Below are positions 1 to 8,556 of a DNA stretch of 40,400 nucleotides, piece by piece. The notes below the pieces were generated by a model that did not search any database, was not told the DNA's origin, and saw only the letters and a list, made by a program, of their open reading frames with translations. The stretch's first letter is position 1; every line of letters starts with the position of its first letter. Source of the stretch: Duganella guangzhouensis (GTDB lineage Bacteria; Pseudomonadota; Gammaproteobacteria; Burkholderiales; Burkholderiaceae_D); assembly GCF_009674535.1 (NCBI RefSeq), contig NZ_WKJK01000033.1:1-40400 (forward strand), in the 5' to 3' direction. The position numbers and the translations under genes are program-made.

Positions 1-315
1 GCCAACGCGGCCGCAGCCGAGGCGACCCAGAACGCCGCAGCAGCCGCCAGCGCCGCGCAACAAGCCGCCGCCGCACAGGCAGCGGCGGAACAGACCAACG
101 CCGCCCAGGCCGCAGCGGCCCGCGCCAGCGCCAACGCGCCGACCGATCCGCTGCGCGCCAATCCCGCGCTGGCCGCCGCCATCGCCGCCTACAACATCAA
201 CGACGTTGCCGGCAATGCCGCCCGTGTCGGCCAGAGCGCCACCCAGGCCATCCCCCGCGTCGGCGCCGTCAACGCCACCACGCCCACCCGTGGCATAGGC
301 ACCAGCGCCACCTGA
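1..315 (+). CDS. C-terminal part of an Ala-rich protein (5' end outside window)
   Basis: Reading frame 1 is open from the first base to a TGA at 313-315, giving the last 104 residues of a protein that starts before the window. The first 45 or so residues are almost only Ala, Gln, Glu, Asn and Ser, as in a flexible or coiled Ala-rich stretch. The tail (residues about 46-104) is less biased and contains PTDPLRANPALAAAIAAYN. No domain is recognised and no function is assigned. The opposite strand is also open here, but only as a by-product of GC-rich coding sequence. The frame is well supported by its third-position G/C preference; the identity is unknown. Confidence 0.55.
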   Translation, partial: ANAAAAEATQNAAAAASAAQQAAAAQAAAEQTNAAQAAAARASANAPTDPLRANPALAAAIAAYNINDVAGNAARVGQSATQAIPRVGAVNATTPTRGIGTSAT

Positions 316-531
316 CGCCACCACGCCCAGGCAAGCGGCGCGCGACCACCCGAGCAGCGGTCACCGGCCACCGGCCACCGCCGCAATACCGCCCAAGCTC
401 CGGAGCGGGACCGCCACGGCACCGGCGCGAAGCCACCCGAGCGCCCCGCCTCGCCACTGGCTGGCCATTGCTGGCTGTCCGCCCGCTTTTTACGGCCGCC
501 GGCGGATTTCTGCAATAATCGGCGCCATGCC

Positions 532-768
532 CATCTTTACGTCGCCGCGTACAACAAGCTGTGGATCGTCACCCGCAGCGACGCCACCTTCCCGTTCAGC
601 CGCATGGGCGCCCTCGGCGCCGCCGCCAACAGCGGCTACAGCGTGTTGCCAACGCCGCTGGGCAACGATAGTGGTGTCTTTTTTGCCATCGCGCGCGACA
701 AGGACGACGGCATCATCGACCGCATCAACACCGCACTAACCCGCATCCACCAGCGCGCGCCAAATTAA
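532..768 (+). pseudogene. 3' remnant of a gene, possibly a periplasmic solute-binding protein
   Basis: Frame 1 reads a protein-like C-terminus from about 532 to a TAA at 766-768, including YVAAYNKLWIVTRSDA, GYSVLPTPLGNDSG and IDRINTALTRIHQ. The mixed composition and amphipathic last helix look like the end of a type-3 solute-binding protein, but this is a weak resemblance. There is no ATG or credible ribosome site in this frame. The frame stays open upstream to the TGA of the previous gene, but that part (316-530) reads as low-complexity Arg/Pro/His-rich sequence. An ATG at 527 opens a different frame whose product is Ser/Thr/Arg-rich and looks like a shadow. The best explanation is a gene that has lost its 5' part. 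Confidence 0.4.
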
Positions 769-859
769 ATTCAGAAGCGGCCCCGTTTGCGGCCCCAGTT
801 CGGACGATAATATTTTGCGTTTTTAGCGATAATCATCGGATTCACTCAAAGGAGATCGC

Positions 860-1981
860 ATGAAGTTGAAGCATACCGCCGCCGTCCTGGCCCTGCTGGC
901 CGCCACTGGCGCCTACGCCCAGGACACCGTGGTGAAAATCGGCCACAGCGGCCCGCTGTCCGGTTCCCAGGCCTTTTCCGGCAAGGACAATGAAAGCGGC
1001 GCGCGCCTGGCGGTGGAAGAACTGAATGCCAAACCGATCACCGTGGCCGGCAAAAAACTGAAATTCGAACTGCTGTCGGAAGACGACCAGGGCGACCCTA
1101 AAGCCGGCATGGCCGCCGCCCAGAAGCTGATCGACAACGGCGTGCACTACGTGGTCGGCCCGTACAACTCCGGCGTCGCCATCCCCGCCTCGCGCGCCTA
1201 CAACGAAGCCGGCGTGCTGATCGCCAGCGTGGCCACCAACCCGAAACTGACGCAGCAAGGCTACAAGGGCCTGTACCGCGTCAACGCCAGCGACTCCCAG
1301 CTGGGCTCCAAGATGGCGCTGTACGCCGCCAATGAACTGAAACTGAAAAACGTCGCCGTCATCGACGACCGCACCGCCTTCGGCCAGGGCGTGGCCGAGG
1401 AATTCAAGAAGCAGGCCAAAGCCGCCGGCATGACCGTGGCCGGCCACGAGTTCACCAACGACAAGGCGTTCGACTTCACCTCCATCCTGACCAAGCTGAA
1501 AACCAAGAACGTGCAAGCGATCTTCTTCGGCGGCTACGCGCCGCAGGCGGCGCCGATGGCGCGTCAGATGAAACAGCTGGGCATCAGCGCCAAGCTGCTG
1601 GGCGGCGACACCATCTGCACCGCCGAAATGGGCAAGCTGGGTGGCGACGCCGTCGCCGACAACGTGCTGTGCTCGCAGGGTGGCGCGATTCTGGACAAGG
1701 CCTCCGGCGGCGCCGCCTTCAAGGCCAAGTTCAAGGCCCGTTACAAGCAGGAGCCGGACGTCTATGCCGCCGCCTACTACGACGCGGTCATGATGTACGC
1801 CCAGGCCATGCAGAAAGCGAATTCGGTCGACGCGCAAAAGGTACAAGCCATCATCAGCGCCGGTTCCTACCAGGGCGTGGCCGGCACCTACGCGTTTGAC
1901 GCCAAGGGCGACATGAAGCAGTCGCCGGTCACCATCTTCACCTTCAAGGGCGGCCAGCCGTCCCCACTGACGAGCTATTAA
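860..1981 (+). CDS. Branched-chain amino-acid type ABC transporter substrate-binding protein (LivK-like)
   Basis: A 373-residue periplasmic type I solute-binding protein of the Leu/Ile/Val-binding family. A signal peptide (residues 1-20, ending AYA) is followed by the family opening VVKIGHSGPLSGSQAFSGKD. Two Rossmann-like lobes follow, with VVGPYNSGVAIPAS near residues 95-108 and VAVIDDRTAFGQG near 165-177. The two Cys residues in the second lobe (TICTAEMG and NVLCSQG) probably form the disulfide common in this family. AAAGGAGATC just upstream is a strong ribosome site for the ATG. No permease or ATPase gene adjoins it, so it must work with a transporter encoded elsewhere. The ligand cannot be read from the sequence. 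Its last 38 bases overlap the convergent haem oxygenase gene. Confidence 0.93.
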   Translation: MKLKHTAAVLALLAATGAYAQDTVVKIGHSGPLSGSQAFSGKDNESGARLAVEELNAKPITVAGKKLKFELLSEDDQGDPKAGMAAAQKLIDNGVHYVVGPYNSGVAIPASRAYNEAGVLIASVATNPKLTQQGYKGLYRVNASDSQLGSKMALYAANELKLKNVAVIDDRTAFGQGVAEEFKKQAKAAGMTVAGHEFTNDKAFDFTSILTKLKTKNVQAIFFGGYAPQAAPMARQMKQLGISAKLLGGDTICTAEMGKLGGDAVADNVLCSQGGAILDKASGGAAFKAKFKARYKQEPDVYAAAYYDAVMMYAQAMQKANSVDAQKVQAIISAGSYQGVAGTYAFDAKGDMKQSPVTIFTFKGGQPSPLTSY

Positions 1982-2525
1982 GCAGCGCGATCAGACTGTC
2001 GAACGCCTGCCGCGCACCCTGGCAGGCTTCCTCGATTTGCGGCGCCGTCACCACGGCGCCGCGCAGGGCGGCGAGAAATTGCTGCCAGCGCGGTCCAGGC
2101 GATCCCTGGCCGCGCAGATACCCCAGCGGATGCGGCGCCAATTGTTCGTGCAGGCGCTTGTACAGCACCGCCCCGCCCAGCTGCGATCCCTCCACCACAT
2201 ACGCCACACCCCAACGATATGCCGTGCCGGCATCGCGCGGCCAATCCGCGTCCATTGACAGCGGCGCGACGGCCGGCAATGCGGCCAGCGCCGGATCGGC
2301 CAAGTCGGCGCGCAACTGCGCCAGATAGTCGCGCGCCGGCAGCGCCTGCGCCGGGCCGGCGCCATCCAGCCAATCCTGCAACGGCGCCAGCCACGCTTCC
2401 AGCAAGCGCAGATGATCGCGGTAGGCGCGCAGGTCGGGCGCCGGCGCCGCCAGCGGCGTGCGGGTGTCCAGCTCGGCGTGGCGTTCGGCGGTGGCGGCGC
2501 GCAAGGCGCTCAATACGTCCGACAT
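1944..2525 (-). CDS. bphO: Biliverdin-producing haem oxygenase (BphO/HemO-like)
   Basis: A 193-residue soluble protein of the bacterial haem oxygenase family, which opens haem to biliverdin, CO and iron. The N-terminal helix SALRAATAERHAELD carries the expected proximal haem ligand, His16. The distal-helix signature YVVEGSQLGGAVLYKRL lies near residues 109-125. Length is normal for the family. It lies 2 kb from a bacteriophytochrome that needs biliverdin, so its main role is probably chromophore supply. It diverges from the hybrid kinase gene across a gap of 89 bases, so the two may share regulation. Its 3' end overlaps the LivK-like gene by 38 bases. The gene symbol rests on motif and context. 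Confidence 0.85.
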   Translation of the reverse strand: MSDVLSALRAATAERHAELDTRTPLAAPAPDLRAYRDHLRLLEAWLAPLQDWLDGAGPAQALPARDYLAQLRADLADPALAALPAVAPLSMDADWPRDAGTAYRWGVAYVVEGSQLGGAVLYKRLHEQLAPHPLGYLRGQGSPGPRWQQFLAALRGAVVTAPQIEEACQGARQAFDSLIALLNSSSVGTAGRP

Positions 2526-2614
2526 AATTTCTTCCGTTCAACTCAATGCAAGCCATTTTACACAAGCGCTACCGCGCGCGCCGTACGCCAACGCTCGGGT
2601 AGAATCAACCCGAC

Positions 2615-4237
2615 ATGAACCATGCACCCGTCCCCCATTGCTCCGTTCTGCTGATCGACGATGAAGTCATCGCGGAAGACCTGATCGGCTACCACCTGTC
2701 GCAGCGCGCCGACATCGCGCTGCATTACGACAGCCGCGCCGAGCACGCGCCACAGCTATGCCGCGACACCCAGGCCACGGTGGTGCTGGTCGACCTGCGC
2801 ATGCCGGGCGCGGACGGCTTCGACGTGATCCGCATGCTGCGCGCGCGGGACGACACCGCGCAGGTGCCCGTGATCCTGCTGTCCTCCGAGGACGATGCCG
2901 ACATCAAGGCGCGCGCCTTCGCGCTGGGCGCCAACGACTATCTGGTCAAATGGCCGGACGCGCGCGAACTGGAAGCGCGCATCCGCTACCACAGCGCGGC
3001 CTACCAGGCGCACCTGCAGCGCGACGCCGCCTTTGCCGAACTGCGCCAGCGCGAGGAAGAACTGCGCGCCAGCCAGGCCGCGCTGCACCAGGCGCAGAAG
3101 ATGGAAGCGATCGGCCAGCTGACCGGCGGCGTGGCGCACGATTTCAACAACGTGCTGCAGATCATCGCCGCCAATCTGCATCTGCTGCAGCTGACCGCCG
3201 GCCTCGATGAAAAAGGCCTGGGCCGGCTGCGCAACGCCATGAGCGGCGTCGAACGCGGCGCCCAGCTGTCGTCGCATTTGCTGGCGTTCGCGCGCCGCCA
3301 GCCGCTGCAGAACACAGTGACCGCGCTGGCGCCGCTGCTGGCCGACATGGAAGACATGCTGCGCCGCGTGCTCGGCCCGTGCGCCGTGGTGCGCACCGAA
3401 CTGACGCCGGCGCTGTGGAATACCGAGGTCGATGTCAGCCAGCTCAATAACGTCATCCTCAACCTAGCCATCAACGCGCGCGACGCCATGGGCGGCGAAG
3501 GCACGCTGACCATCCGCGCCCGCAACCTGCCGGCCGGCTCACCGCTGCCGGGACAGGCCGCGCCCGGCGCCGGCGACCATGTGCTGATCGAAATCGCCGA
3601 CACCGGCGCCGGCATGCCGCCCGAGGTGTTGCGGCGCGCCTTCGAACCCTTCTTCACCACCAAGCCGTCCGGCCAGGGCACCGGACTGGGATTGAGCATG
3701 GCCTACGGCTTCGTCAAGCAATCCGGCGGCGAGATCGCGCTGCACAGCGAAGTGGGACGTGGCACCTGCGTGCAGATCGCGCTGCGCCGCAGCCTGGCAG
3801 CGCCGGCGGCCGAGACGCAGCCGGTCGCGCCGCCGCTGGTCAGCGGCGTGGAAACCATCCTGGTGGTGGAAGACGAAGACGACATCCGCCAGGCCACGGC
3901 CGACCTGCTGTCCACGCTAGGCTACGAGGTGTTGAGCGCCGCCGACGCCGAGCAGGCCGCGCACCAGATCGAGCGCGGCGCCCGCATCGACCTGCTGTTC
4001 ACCGATGTGATCATGCCGGGCCGGATCAGCAGTCTGGAATTGACGGAACTGGTGCGCCGCCACCAGCCGCAGGCGCAGATCCTGTTCACCTCGGGCTACG
4101 CGGAAGGGGTGCTGGCGCACGACGGCAAGCTGCCGCCCGGCGTCCATCTGCTGGCCAAACCCTATAATGCCGAAACCCTGAGCGCGCGCATCCGCCACCT
4201 GCTGCGGCAACGCGCTCAGGCCATCACTGCGGCTTGA
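2615..4237 (+). CDS. Hybrid histidine kinase, REC-HisKA-HATPase-REC
   Basis: A 540-residue cytoplasmic protein with no membrane segment. Residues 9-125 are a receiver domain (acidic pocket D15/D16, phosphoacceptor D60, Lys112 in YLVKWPDA). A short coiled coil (about 131-165) leads to a HisKA domain with the H-box GGVAHDFNN (His175). The HATPase domain follows: N-box NLAINARDAM near 283-292, G1 box DTGAGM at 329-334 and G2 box GQGTGLGLS at 353-361. A second receiver starts near residue 413, with D464 in LFTDVIMPG. There is no sensory PAS or GAF domain, so input probably comes by phosphorylation of the N-terminal receiver. It lies inside the phytochrome block and may relay the light signal; that role is inferred. 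Its end overlaps the convergent response regulator by 14 bases. Confidence 0.9.
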   Translation: MNHAPVPHCSVLLIDDEVIAEDLIGYHLSQRADIALHYDSRAEHAPQLCRDTQATVVLVDLRMPGADGFDVIRMLRARDDTAQVPVILLSSEDDADIKARAFALGANDYLVKWPDARELEARIRYHSAAYQAHLQRDAAFAELRQREEELRASQAALHQAQKMEAIGQLTGGVAHDFNNVLQIIAANLHLLQLTAGLDEKGLGRLRNAMSGVERGAQLSSHLLAFARRQPLQNTVTALAPLLADMEDMLRRVLGPCAVVRTELTPALWNTEVDVSQLNNVILNLAINARDAMGGEGTLTIRARNLPAGSPLPGQAAPGAGDHVLIEIADTGAGMPPEVLRRAFEPFFTTKPSGQGTGLGLSMAYGFVKQSGGEIALHSEVGRGTCVQIALRRSLAAPAAETQPVAPPLVSGVETILVVEDEDDIRQATADLLSTLGYEVLSAADAEQAAHQIERGARIDLLFTDVIMPGRISSLELTELVRRHQPQAQILFTSGYAEGVLAHDGKLPPGVHLLAKPYNAETLSARIRHLLRQRAQAITAA

Positions 4238-4679
4238 TGTAACGGTGCGATCCCGGCGGCGGCTCGTTCAGCACCGCCCAGAAGATGCCCAGATCCGCAA
4301 TCGCGCGCACGAATTCCGCAAAGTCCACCGGCTTGACCACGTAAGCGTTGACGCCCAGCTCATAGCTGCGCACCAGATCCTGCTCTTCCCTGGAAGAGGT
4401 CAGCATCACCACCGGCATGCTTTTCAGCGTGGCGGAACCACGGATCTCGGCCAGCACCTCCAGCCCGTCCACCTTGGGCAGTTTCAAGTCCAGCAGCACC
4501 ACCGCCGGGTTGCCCTGCTCACGGCTGGCGTAGGCGCCGCGCGCGTGCAAATAGTCCAGCGCCTCGGCGCCGTCGCGCACCACGATGACTTCATTGGCCA
4601 GCTGGCTGCGCTCCAGCGCAATCAGCGTCAGTTCAAGATCGTGTGGATTGTCTTCCACCAGCAGGATGGGTTTCAGCAT
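4224..4679 (-). CDS. Single-domain response regulator, phytochrome-partner (Rcp1) type
   Basis: A 151-residue receiver with no output domain. The acidic residues E9 and D10 (LLVEDN), phosphoacceptor D64 (VLLDLKLPKVDG), the switch Thr/Ser near 94-96 (MLTSS) and Lys116 (YVVKPVDF) are all present. The extended C-terminus DLGIFWAVLNEPPP is typical of receivers paired with Cph1-like phytochromes, where it helps dimerisation. It starts 9 bases after the stop of the bacteriophytochrome gene, so the two are almost certainly cotranscribed and form a cognate pair. Downstream output must be by protein contact or phosphotransfer, perhaps involving the neighbouring hybrid kinase. Confidence 0.92.
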   Translation of the reverse strand: MLKPILLVEDNPHDLELTLIALERSQLANEVIVVRDGAEALDYLHARGAYASREQGNPAVVLLDLKLPKVDGLEVLAEIRGSATLKSMPVVMLTSSREEQDLVRSYELGVNAYVVKPVDFAEFVRAIADLGIFWAVLNEPPPGSHRYIKPQ

Positions 4680-4688
4680 AGGCGTATC

Positions 4689-6944
4689 TCAATCAGTATC
4701 GATGTCGGTATTGGGTAAGGCAAATGAAAAGGTCGCGCCCTCGCCCGGTGTGGAATTGGCCCATACCCGGCCGCCATGGCGCTCGACGATGCGGCGCACA
4801 TTGGCCAGGCCGATGCCGGTGCCCTGGAAGTCCTCCATGCGGTGCAGCCGCTGGAACACACCGAACAATTTATGCACATACTCCATGTTGAAGCCGACGC
4901 CATTGTCGGCCACGTGGAACACCGTCTCCCCCGGCAGCTGCTCGCAGCTGACGCGGATGCGGGCGGGATTGCTGTTGGCGCTGAACTTGACCGCGTTCGA
5001 CAGCAGATTGTACAGCGCCAGTTGCAGGAAGGCCGGGTCGCCGCTGACCTCCGGCAGCGGGCCAACCTGCCAGTCGATGCGCTGCGCCGTCAGCTCCGGC
5101 GCCAGCTTGTCGATGGTGCCCCGCACCAGGTCGGCCATGCTGAAGCGGATCGGCCGCAACGCGGCACGTCCCATCTGCGAAAAACTCAGCAGGTCGTCCA
5201 CCAGCTTGCCGGCCAGCCGCGCCGCGTCCTTGATGTTGGCCAGGAAGCGCTGGCGCCGTTCCGGATTATCGCTGCCGGCGGTTTCCATCAGCAGGTCGGA
5301 AAAGCCGACGATGTGGCGCAGCGGCGCGCGCAGATCGTGCGACACCGAATACGAAAAAGCCTCCAGCTCCTTGTTGGCGCGGCCCAGCTCCTCGGCCAGG
5401 TCGGCCATCTGCTCGGCGCGTTCCAGCGCGATGCCCAGCAACGCGCCGCGGAATTCCAGCGCCAGTTCCAGTTCGGCCTCGCGCCACGGCGCGCTGGCGC
5501 CATGCACCGTCTCGCGCCATGCCGCAAAGCTGGTGCGCGGCGACAGCATGCCGTTGGTGGACTGCTTGCCGTCCGGCCGTCCGGCCCAGTCGATGTGGTA
5601 TACATGCTCGGGACGGAACCACAGCAGGTAGTGCTGGTGTATGCGCGAGATCGGCATCGCCAGCAAGCCGCTGGCGCATGCGGTGTAATCCGCCGCCGCC
5701 GCATAGCGCGCGCTCAGGTGCGCGCTGTGGAACAAGTCGTCGTGGCGATTGGTGGCCAGCCACGCGGTCAGGTCCTGAATCTGCGCATTGCTGGGCGTAT
5801 CGCCAAAGGTGATCAACCGCTCATCGACCACGATCGCCACGCCGCCAGCGCGCGCGAAGTGCAGCAGCTCGGGCAGCACGCTGCGCAGGTTGTCGATGAA
5901 GTCCGCGCCTTGCGTCAGGCCGCCCAGCACCCGCACCATGGCGCGCCGTACTTCGAGACGGAATTGCAGTTCGTCGGAATCGTTGCGGTTCTTGAGATGC
6001 AGCGCCAGGATTTGTCCCAGTTGCTCGCACACGGTACGCTGGTGGAAGCTGAGCGGGCGCGGCTCGGCGTGGTGGCAGGAGATCAGTCCCCACAGCCGGC
6101 CCTTGACCACCAGCGACACCGACATCGAGGCCATGGTGCCCATGTTGCGCATGTATTGCAGGTGTACCGGCGACACGCTGCGCAGCGCCGCGAACGACAG
6201 GTCGTTGGGCTGGCCGCTGAGCGGATTCTCGGCCGGCACCAGTTGCGCCGGCGTGTAGTCGGCATGTTGGATCATGCGCACCCGGTTGGCCACATACAGC
6301 TCGCGCGCCTGGCGCGGAATGTCGCTGGCCGGGAAGCGCTGGCCCAGATAGCTGTCGTAGCCATTGGCCAGACATTCGGCCAGCACGTTGCCATGGCCGT
6401 CCTCGTCGAAGCTGTACACCATCACCCGGCCAAAGCCGGTCATCGCGCGGATATCGACCGCCGCCAGCCGGCACAGTTCCACGATCGAATCGGTATCGCT
6501 GATCTTGTTGAGGAAATCGCCCACCAGCGGATAGAGCTGCTGCAAGCCGGCGCCACTGTGATCGGCGATCGGCTCGAACTCCAGCATCGCCAACTGGTCC
6601 CACGCATGGCCCAGCACATCGAATTCGCTGCCATTGCAGCGCACCGTGGCGAGGTAGCTCGGCCGTTCGCGCAAACCGCCCTCTTCCATCACCCACGCCA
6701 GCACCTCGGCCGCCTCGCCGCCGATGATGGCAGCCAGCGGCTGGCCCAGCGCCTGCTCCGGCGCGAGGCCGATGAAACGCGCCAGATTGTCGCTCACCTG
6801 CAGCACCTTCAAGGCCGGGTCGAGCGCCAGTAAAAAGCCGTGCGGCTGAATCGCGCCCGGCGTGCGGATGGGCTCACGCTCGCAATTTGCTATCTGGTCG
6901 GTAATGCTTGCAGGTTGCATGGGAGGCAGACGTGGAATAAACAA
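4689..6944 (-). CDS. bphP: Bacteriophytochrome histidine kinase (PAS-GAF-PHY-HisKA-HATPase)
   Basis: A 751-residue red/far-red photoreceptor kinase. The biliverdin-attachment Cys is C21, in NCEREPIRTPGAIQPHG before the PAS domain. The GAF domain (about 140-320) has the chromophore-pocket motif DIP at 208-210 (FPASDIPRQAR) and His261 in SPVHLQYMRNMG. The PHY domain (about 330-510) has the tongue motif PRTSF at 469-473. The kinase core has the H-box SVSHDLRAPLRHI (His536), the N-box NLLSNAVKF, DNGVGF and GTGIGLA. There is no fused receiver; the partner is the next gene downstream. ATG codons for residue 1 and residue 9 are both possible starts, and both keep C21. All light-sensing and kinase residues that I can check are intact. 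Confidence 0.96.
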   Translation of the reverse strand: MFIPRLPPMQPASITDQIANCEREPIRTPGAIQPHGFLLALDPALKVLQVSDNLARFIGLAPEQALGQPLAAIIGGEAAEVLAWVMEEGGLRERPSYLATVRCNGSEFDVLGHAWDQLAMLEFEPIADHSGAGLQQLYPLVGDFLNKISDTDSIVELCRLAAVDIRAMTGFGRVMVYSFDEDGHGNVLAECLANGYDSYLGQRFPASDIPRQARELYVANRVRMIQHADYTPAQLVPAENPLSGQPNDLSFAALRSVSPVHLQYMRNMGTMASMSVSLVVKGRLWGLISCHHAEPRPLSFHQRTVCEQLGQILALHLKNRNDSDELQFRLEVRRAMVRVLGGLTQGADFIDNLRSVLPELLHFARAGGVAIVVDERLITFGDTPSNAQIQDLTAWLATNRHDDLFHSAHLSARYAAAADYTACASGLLAMPISRIHQHYLLWFRPEHVYHIDWAGRPDGKQSTNGMLSPRTSFAAWRETVHGASAPWREAELELALEFRGALLGIALERAEQMADLAEELGRANKELEAFSYSVSHDLRAPLRHIVGFSDLLMETAGSDNPERRQRFLANIKDAARLAGKLVDDLLSFSQMGRAALRPIRFSMADLVRGTIDKLAPELTAQRIDWQVGPLPEVSGDPAFLQLALYNLLSNAVKFSANSNPARIRVSCEQLPGETVFHVADNGVGFNMEYVHKLFGVFQRLHRMEDFQGTGIGLANVRRIVERHGGRVWANSTPGEGATFSFALPNTDIDTD

Positions 6945-6992
6945 TCATCTTACCAATTTTTACGCCGCACAGATGCACGAATCGAGTGTTGG

Positions 6993-7877
6993 TTACAGCC
7001 GTTGCTGGCGCGCCAGCGCCAGATACGCCAGCACCGCGCCGCTGGCCTCCTGACGGCGGCTGACCAGCACCAGATTGGCCGACAGCTTCAGTCCACGCAG
7101 CGGCTTGTAGACGATATTCGGCAGCCGCAGTTGTTCCATCGGATCCGGCACCAGCGCAATGCCGAGGCCCGCCGTCACCAACGCCAGCACGCCCAGCGTG
7201 GTGGCGGCGCGATGCGCCACCTTCGGCTCCTGCGCCAACAGCGGCCGCAGCGCCGCCAGCAGCGCTTCATCCATCTGGTTGGCGGCGTACAGCACCAGCG
7301 GCTGGGTGGCGATCATTTTCGCCGTCAGTTCGCGCCTGGCCGCCAGCGGATGGGTGTCGCTCAGCGCCGCCACAAAGCGCCAGTTGCCGATTTTTTCCGC
7401 CTGCAGCGACGGCGCCAGTTCCAGTCCATGATCCGGCGTGTAGCCCAGATCCAGCTCGCCGGCCAGAATCGCGGCCATCTGCGCTTGCGGCGCGCTTTCG
7501 CGCACCACCAGTTCCGCGTCCGGATACGCGGCGTGAAAACTGCGCAGGTCGTGCGACAGCTTGCCGCTCAGGACCGCGTTGCCGGCAAAGCCGACCCGCA
7601 CCCGTCCCAGCTCGCCGCGCATCATGCGGCTGACCGACTGTTTCGCATGCTCGGCCTGCGTCAGCGTGCGCTGCGCCTCCAGTTGCAGCAGGCGGCCGGC
7701 GTCGGTCAGTTCCACCCGCCGGCTGGTGCGCAGGAACAGCGGCCCGCCCAGTTCTTCTTCCAGTGCGCGGATCTGCATGCTCAGCGCCGGCTGGACGATG
7801 TGCAGGCGCTCGGCGGCGCGGCCGAAATGGCCCTCTTCCGCCAGCACCAGAAAACTGCGCAGGGTGCGTAAGTCCAT
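6993..7877 (-). CDS. LysR-family transcriptional regulator
   Basis: A 294-residue LysR-type regulator. The N-terminal winged helix-turn-helix reads LRTLRSFLVLAEEGHFGRAA, then RLHIVQPALSMQIRALEEELG. A periplasmic-binding-like effector domain follows. I prefer the ATG at 7877 because GAAGG lies 5 bases upstream and the protein then begins MDLRTLRSF, as the family usually does. An ATG at 7892 would add five residues but would overlap the palindrome at 7888-7902. The gene diverges from the NTF2/SnoaL-like gene, the classical arrangement for a LysR regulator and its target. The effector is unknown; the nearby aromatic-degradation genes make an aromatic compound plausible. Confidence 0.92.
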   Translation of the reverse strand: MDLRTLRSFLVLAEEGHFGRAAERLHIVQPALSMQIRALEEELGGPLFLRTSRRVELTDAGRLLQLEAQRTLTQAEHAKQSVSRMMRGELGRVRVGFAGNAVLSGKLSHDLRSFHAAYPDAELVVRESAPQAQMAAILAGELDLGYTPDHGLELAPSLQAEKIGNWRFVAALSDTHPLAARRELTAKMIATQPLVLYAANQMDEALLAALRPLLAQEPKVAHRAATTLGVLALVTAGLGIALVPDPMEQLRLPNIVYKPLRGLKLSANLVLVSRRQEASGAVLAYLALARQQRL

Positions 7878-7887
7878 GGTTGCCTTC

Positions 7888-7902
7888 ATCAATTAATTTG
7901 AT
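7888..7902. promoter_or_regulatory. Candidate LysR-type binding site (T-N11-A palindrome)
   Basis: ATCAATTAATTTGAT is a perfect inverted repeat (5-base arms, 5-base centre) and fits the T-N11-A rule of LysR boxes. It lies in the divergent gap, about 11 bases upstream of the preferred LysR start and about 80 bases upstream of the NTF2-like start. It could serve autorepression and divergent activation. Confidence 0.45.
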
Positions 7903-7980
7903 CAATCCAGCAGATCTATCTATTGGATTTTACACCCGGCTTTGACGATACTGGCTGCATCACCAATCACGGAGTACATC

Positions 7981-8556
7981 ATGCAAAGCTATCTGGAAGA
8001 CCGCCAGCAAATCACCGACTTGATCAACGGCTGGATTCATCGCGACCTGGGACAATGGGACCAACTGCGCGCGCTGTTCCACCCCGACGGCGAAATTGAA
8101 GTGACCTGGTTTGAAGGCAAAGCCAGCGACTTTATCGACGGTTCGATCCGCATGGGGGCGTCGAAGCTGAGCACCAAGCACCTGATCGCCACCCCGCTCG
8201 TGACCTTCAACGGCAACAAGGCCATCGTCGAAACCAACGCCGTCATCGTCGCCGACAACGCCGCGCTGGGCCTGGGCTGCAGCAACCATAACCGCTTCTA
8301 CGATCTGGCGGAAAAGCGCGATGGCGTGTGGCGGCTGGTGAAACGCCAGAGCGTGTACGACATGGGCAGCTTCACCTTCCCCGACGGCCCGGTCGAGATC
8401 GACCGCGCGGTGCTGGCGCAATACCCGCGCGGCTACGCGCCGCTGGCTTACCTGCTGGCGCAAAGCGGCTTCCCGGTGCGGCGCGTGTTTGCCACCCGTG
8501 GCAGCGAACTGGAACAGCAGATGCGCGCCGAAGCGCAAGCCTGGCTGGCGGCTTAG
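7981..8556 (+). CDS. NTF2/SnoaL-like domain protein
   Basis: A 191-residue protein with a nuclear-transport-factor-2-like fold, the family that includes SnoaL cyclases and small subunits of ring-hydroxylating dioxygenases. The opening YLEDRQQITDLINGWIHRDLGQWDQLRALFHPDG is typical (helix pair, then the first strand). IEVTWFEGKASDFIDG and HLIATPLVTFNGNKAIVETN fit the curved sheet. The ATG at 7981 is chosen because GGAG lies 6 bases upstream; an ATG at 7942 lacks such a site. The TAG stop overlaps the end of the convergent TetR gene by 4 bases. It may bind or isomerise a small hydrophobic intermediate; the exact reaction is not readable. Confidence 0.75.
   Translation: MQSYLEDRQQITDLINGWIHRDLGQWDQLRALFHPDGEIEVTWFEGKASDFIDGSIRMGASKLSTKHLIATPLVTFNGNKAIVETNAVIVADNAALGLGCSNHNRFYDLAEKRDGVWRLVKRQSVYDMGSFTFPDGPVEIDRAVLAQYPRGYAPLAYLLAQSGFPVRRVFATRGSELEQQMRAEAQAWLAA

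Noticed and set aside
4776..6833. A 685-codon open frame antisense to the bacteriophytochrome gene
   Set aside because: The product is Gln/His/Arg/Ala-rich with no domain, as expected from the antisense of GC-rich coding DNA. The phytochrome on the other strand has every expected motif.
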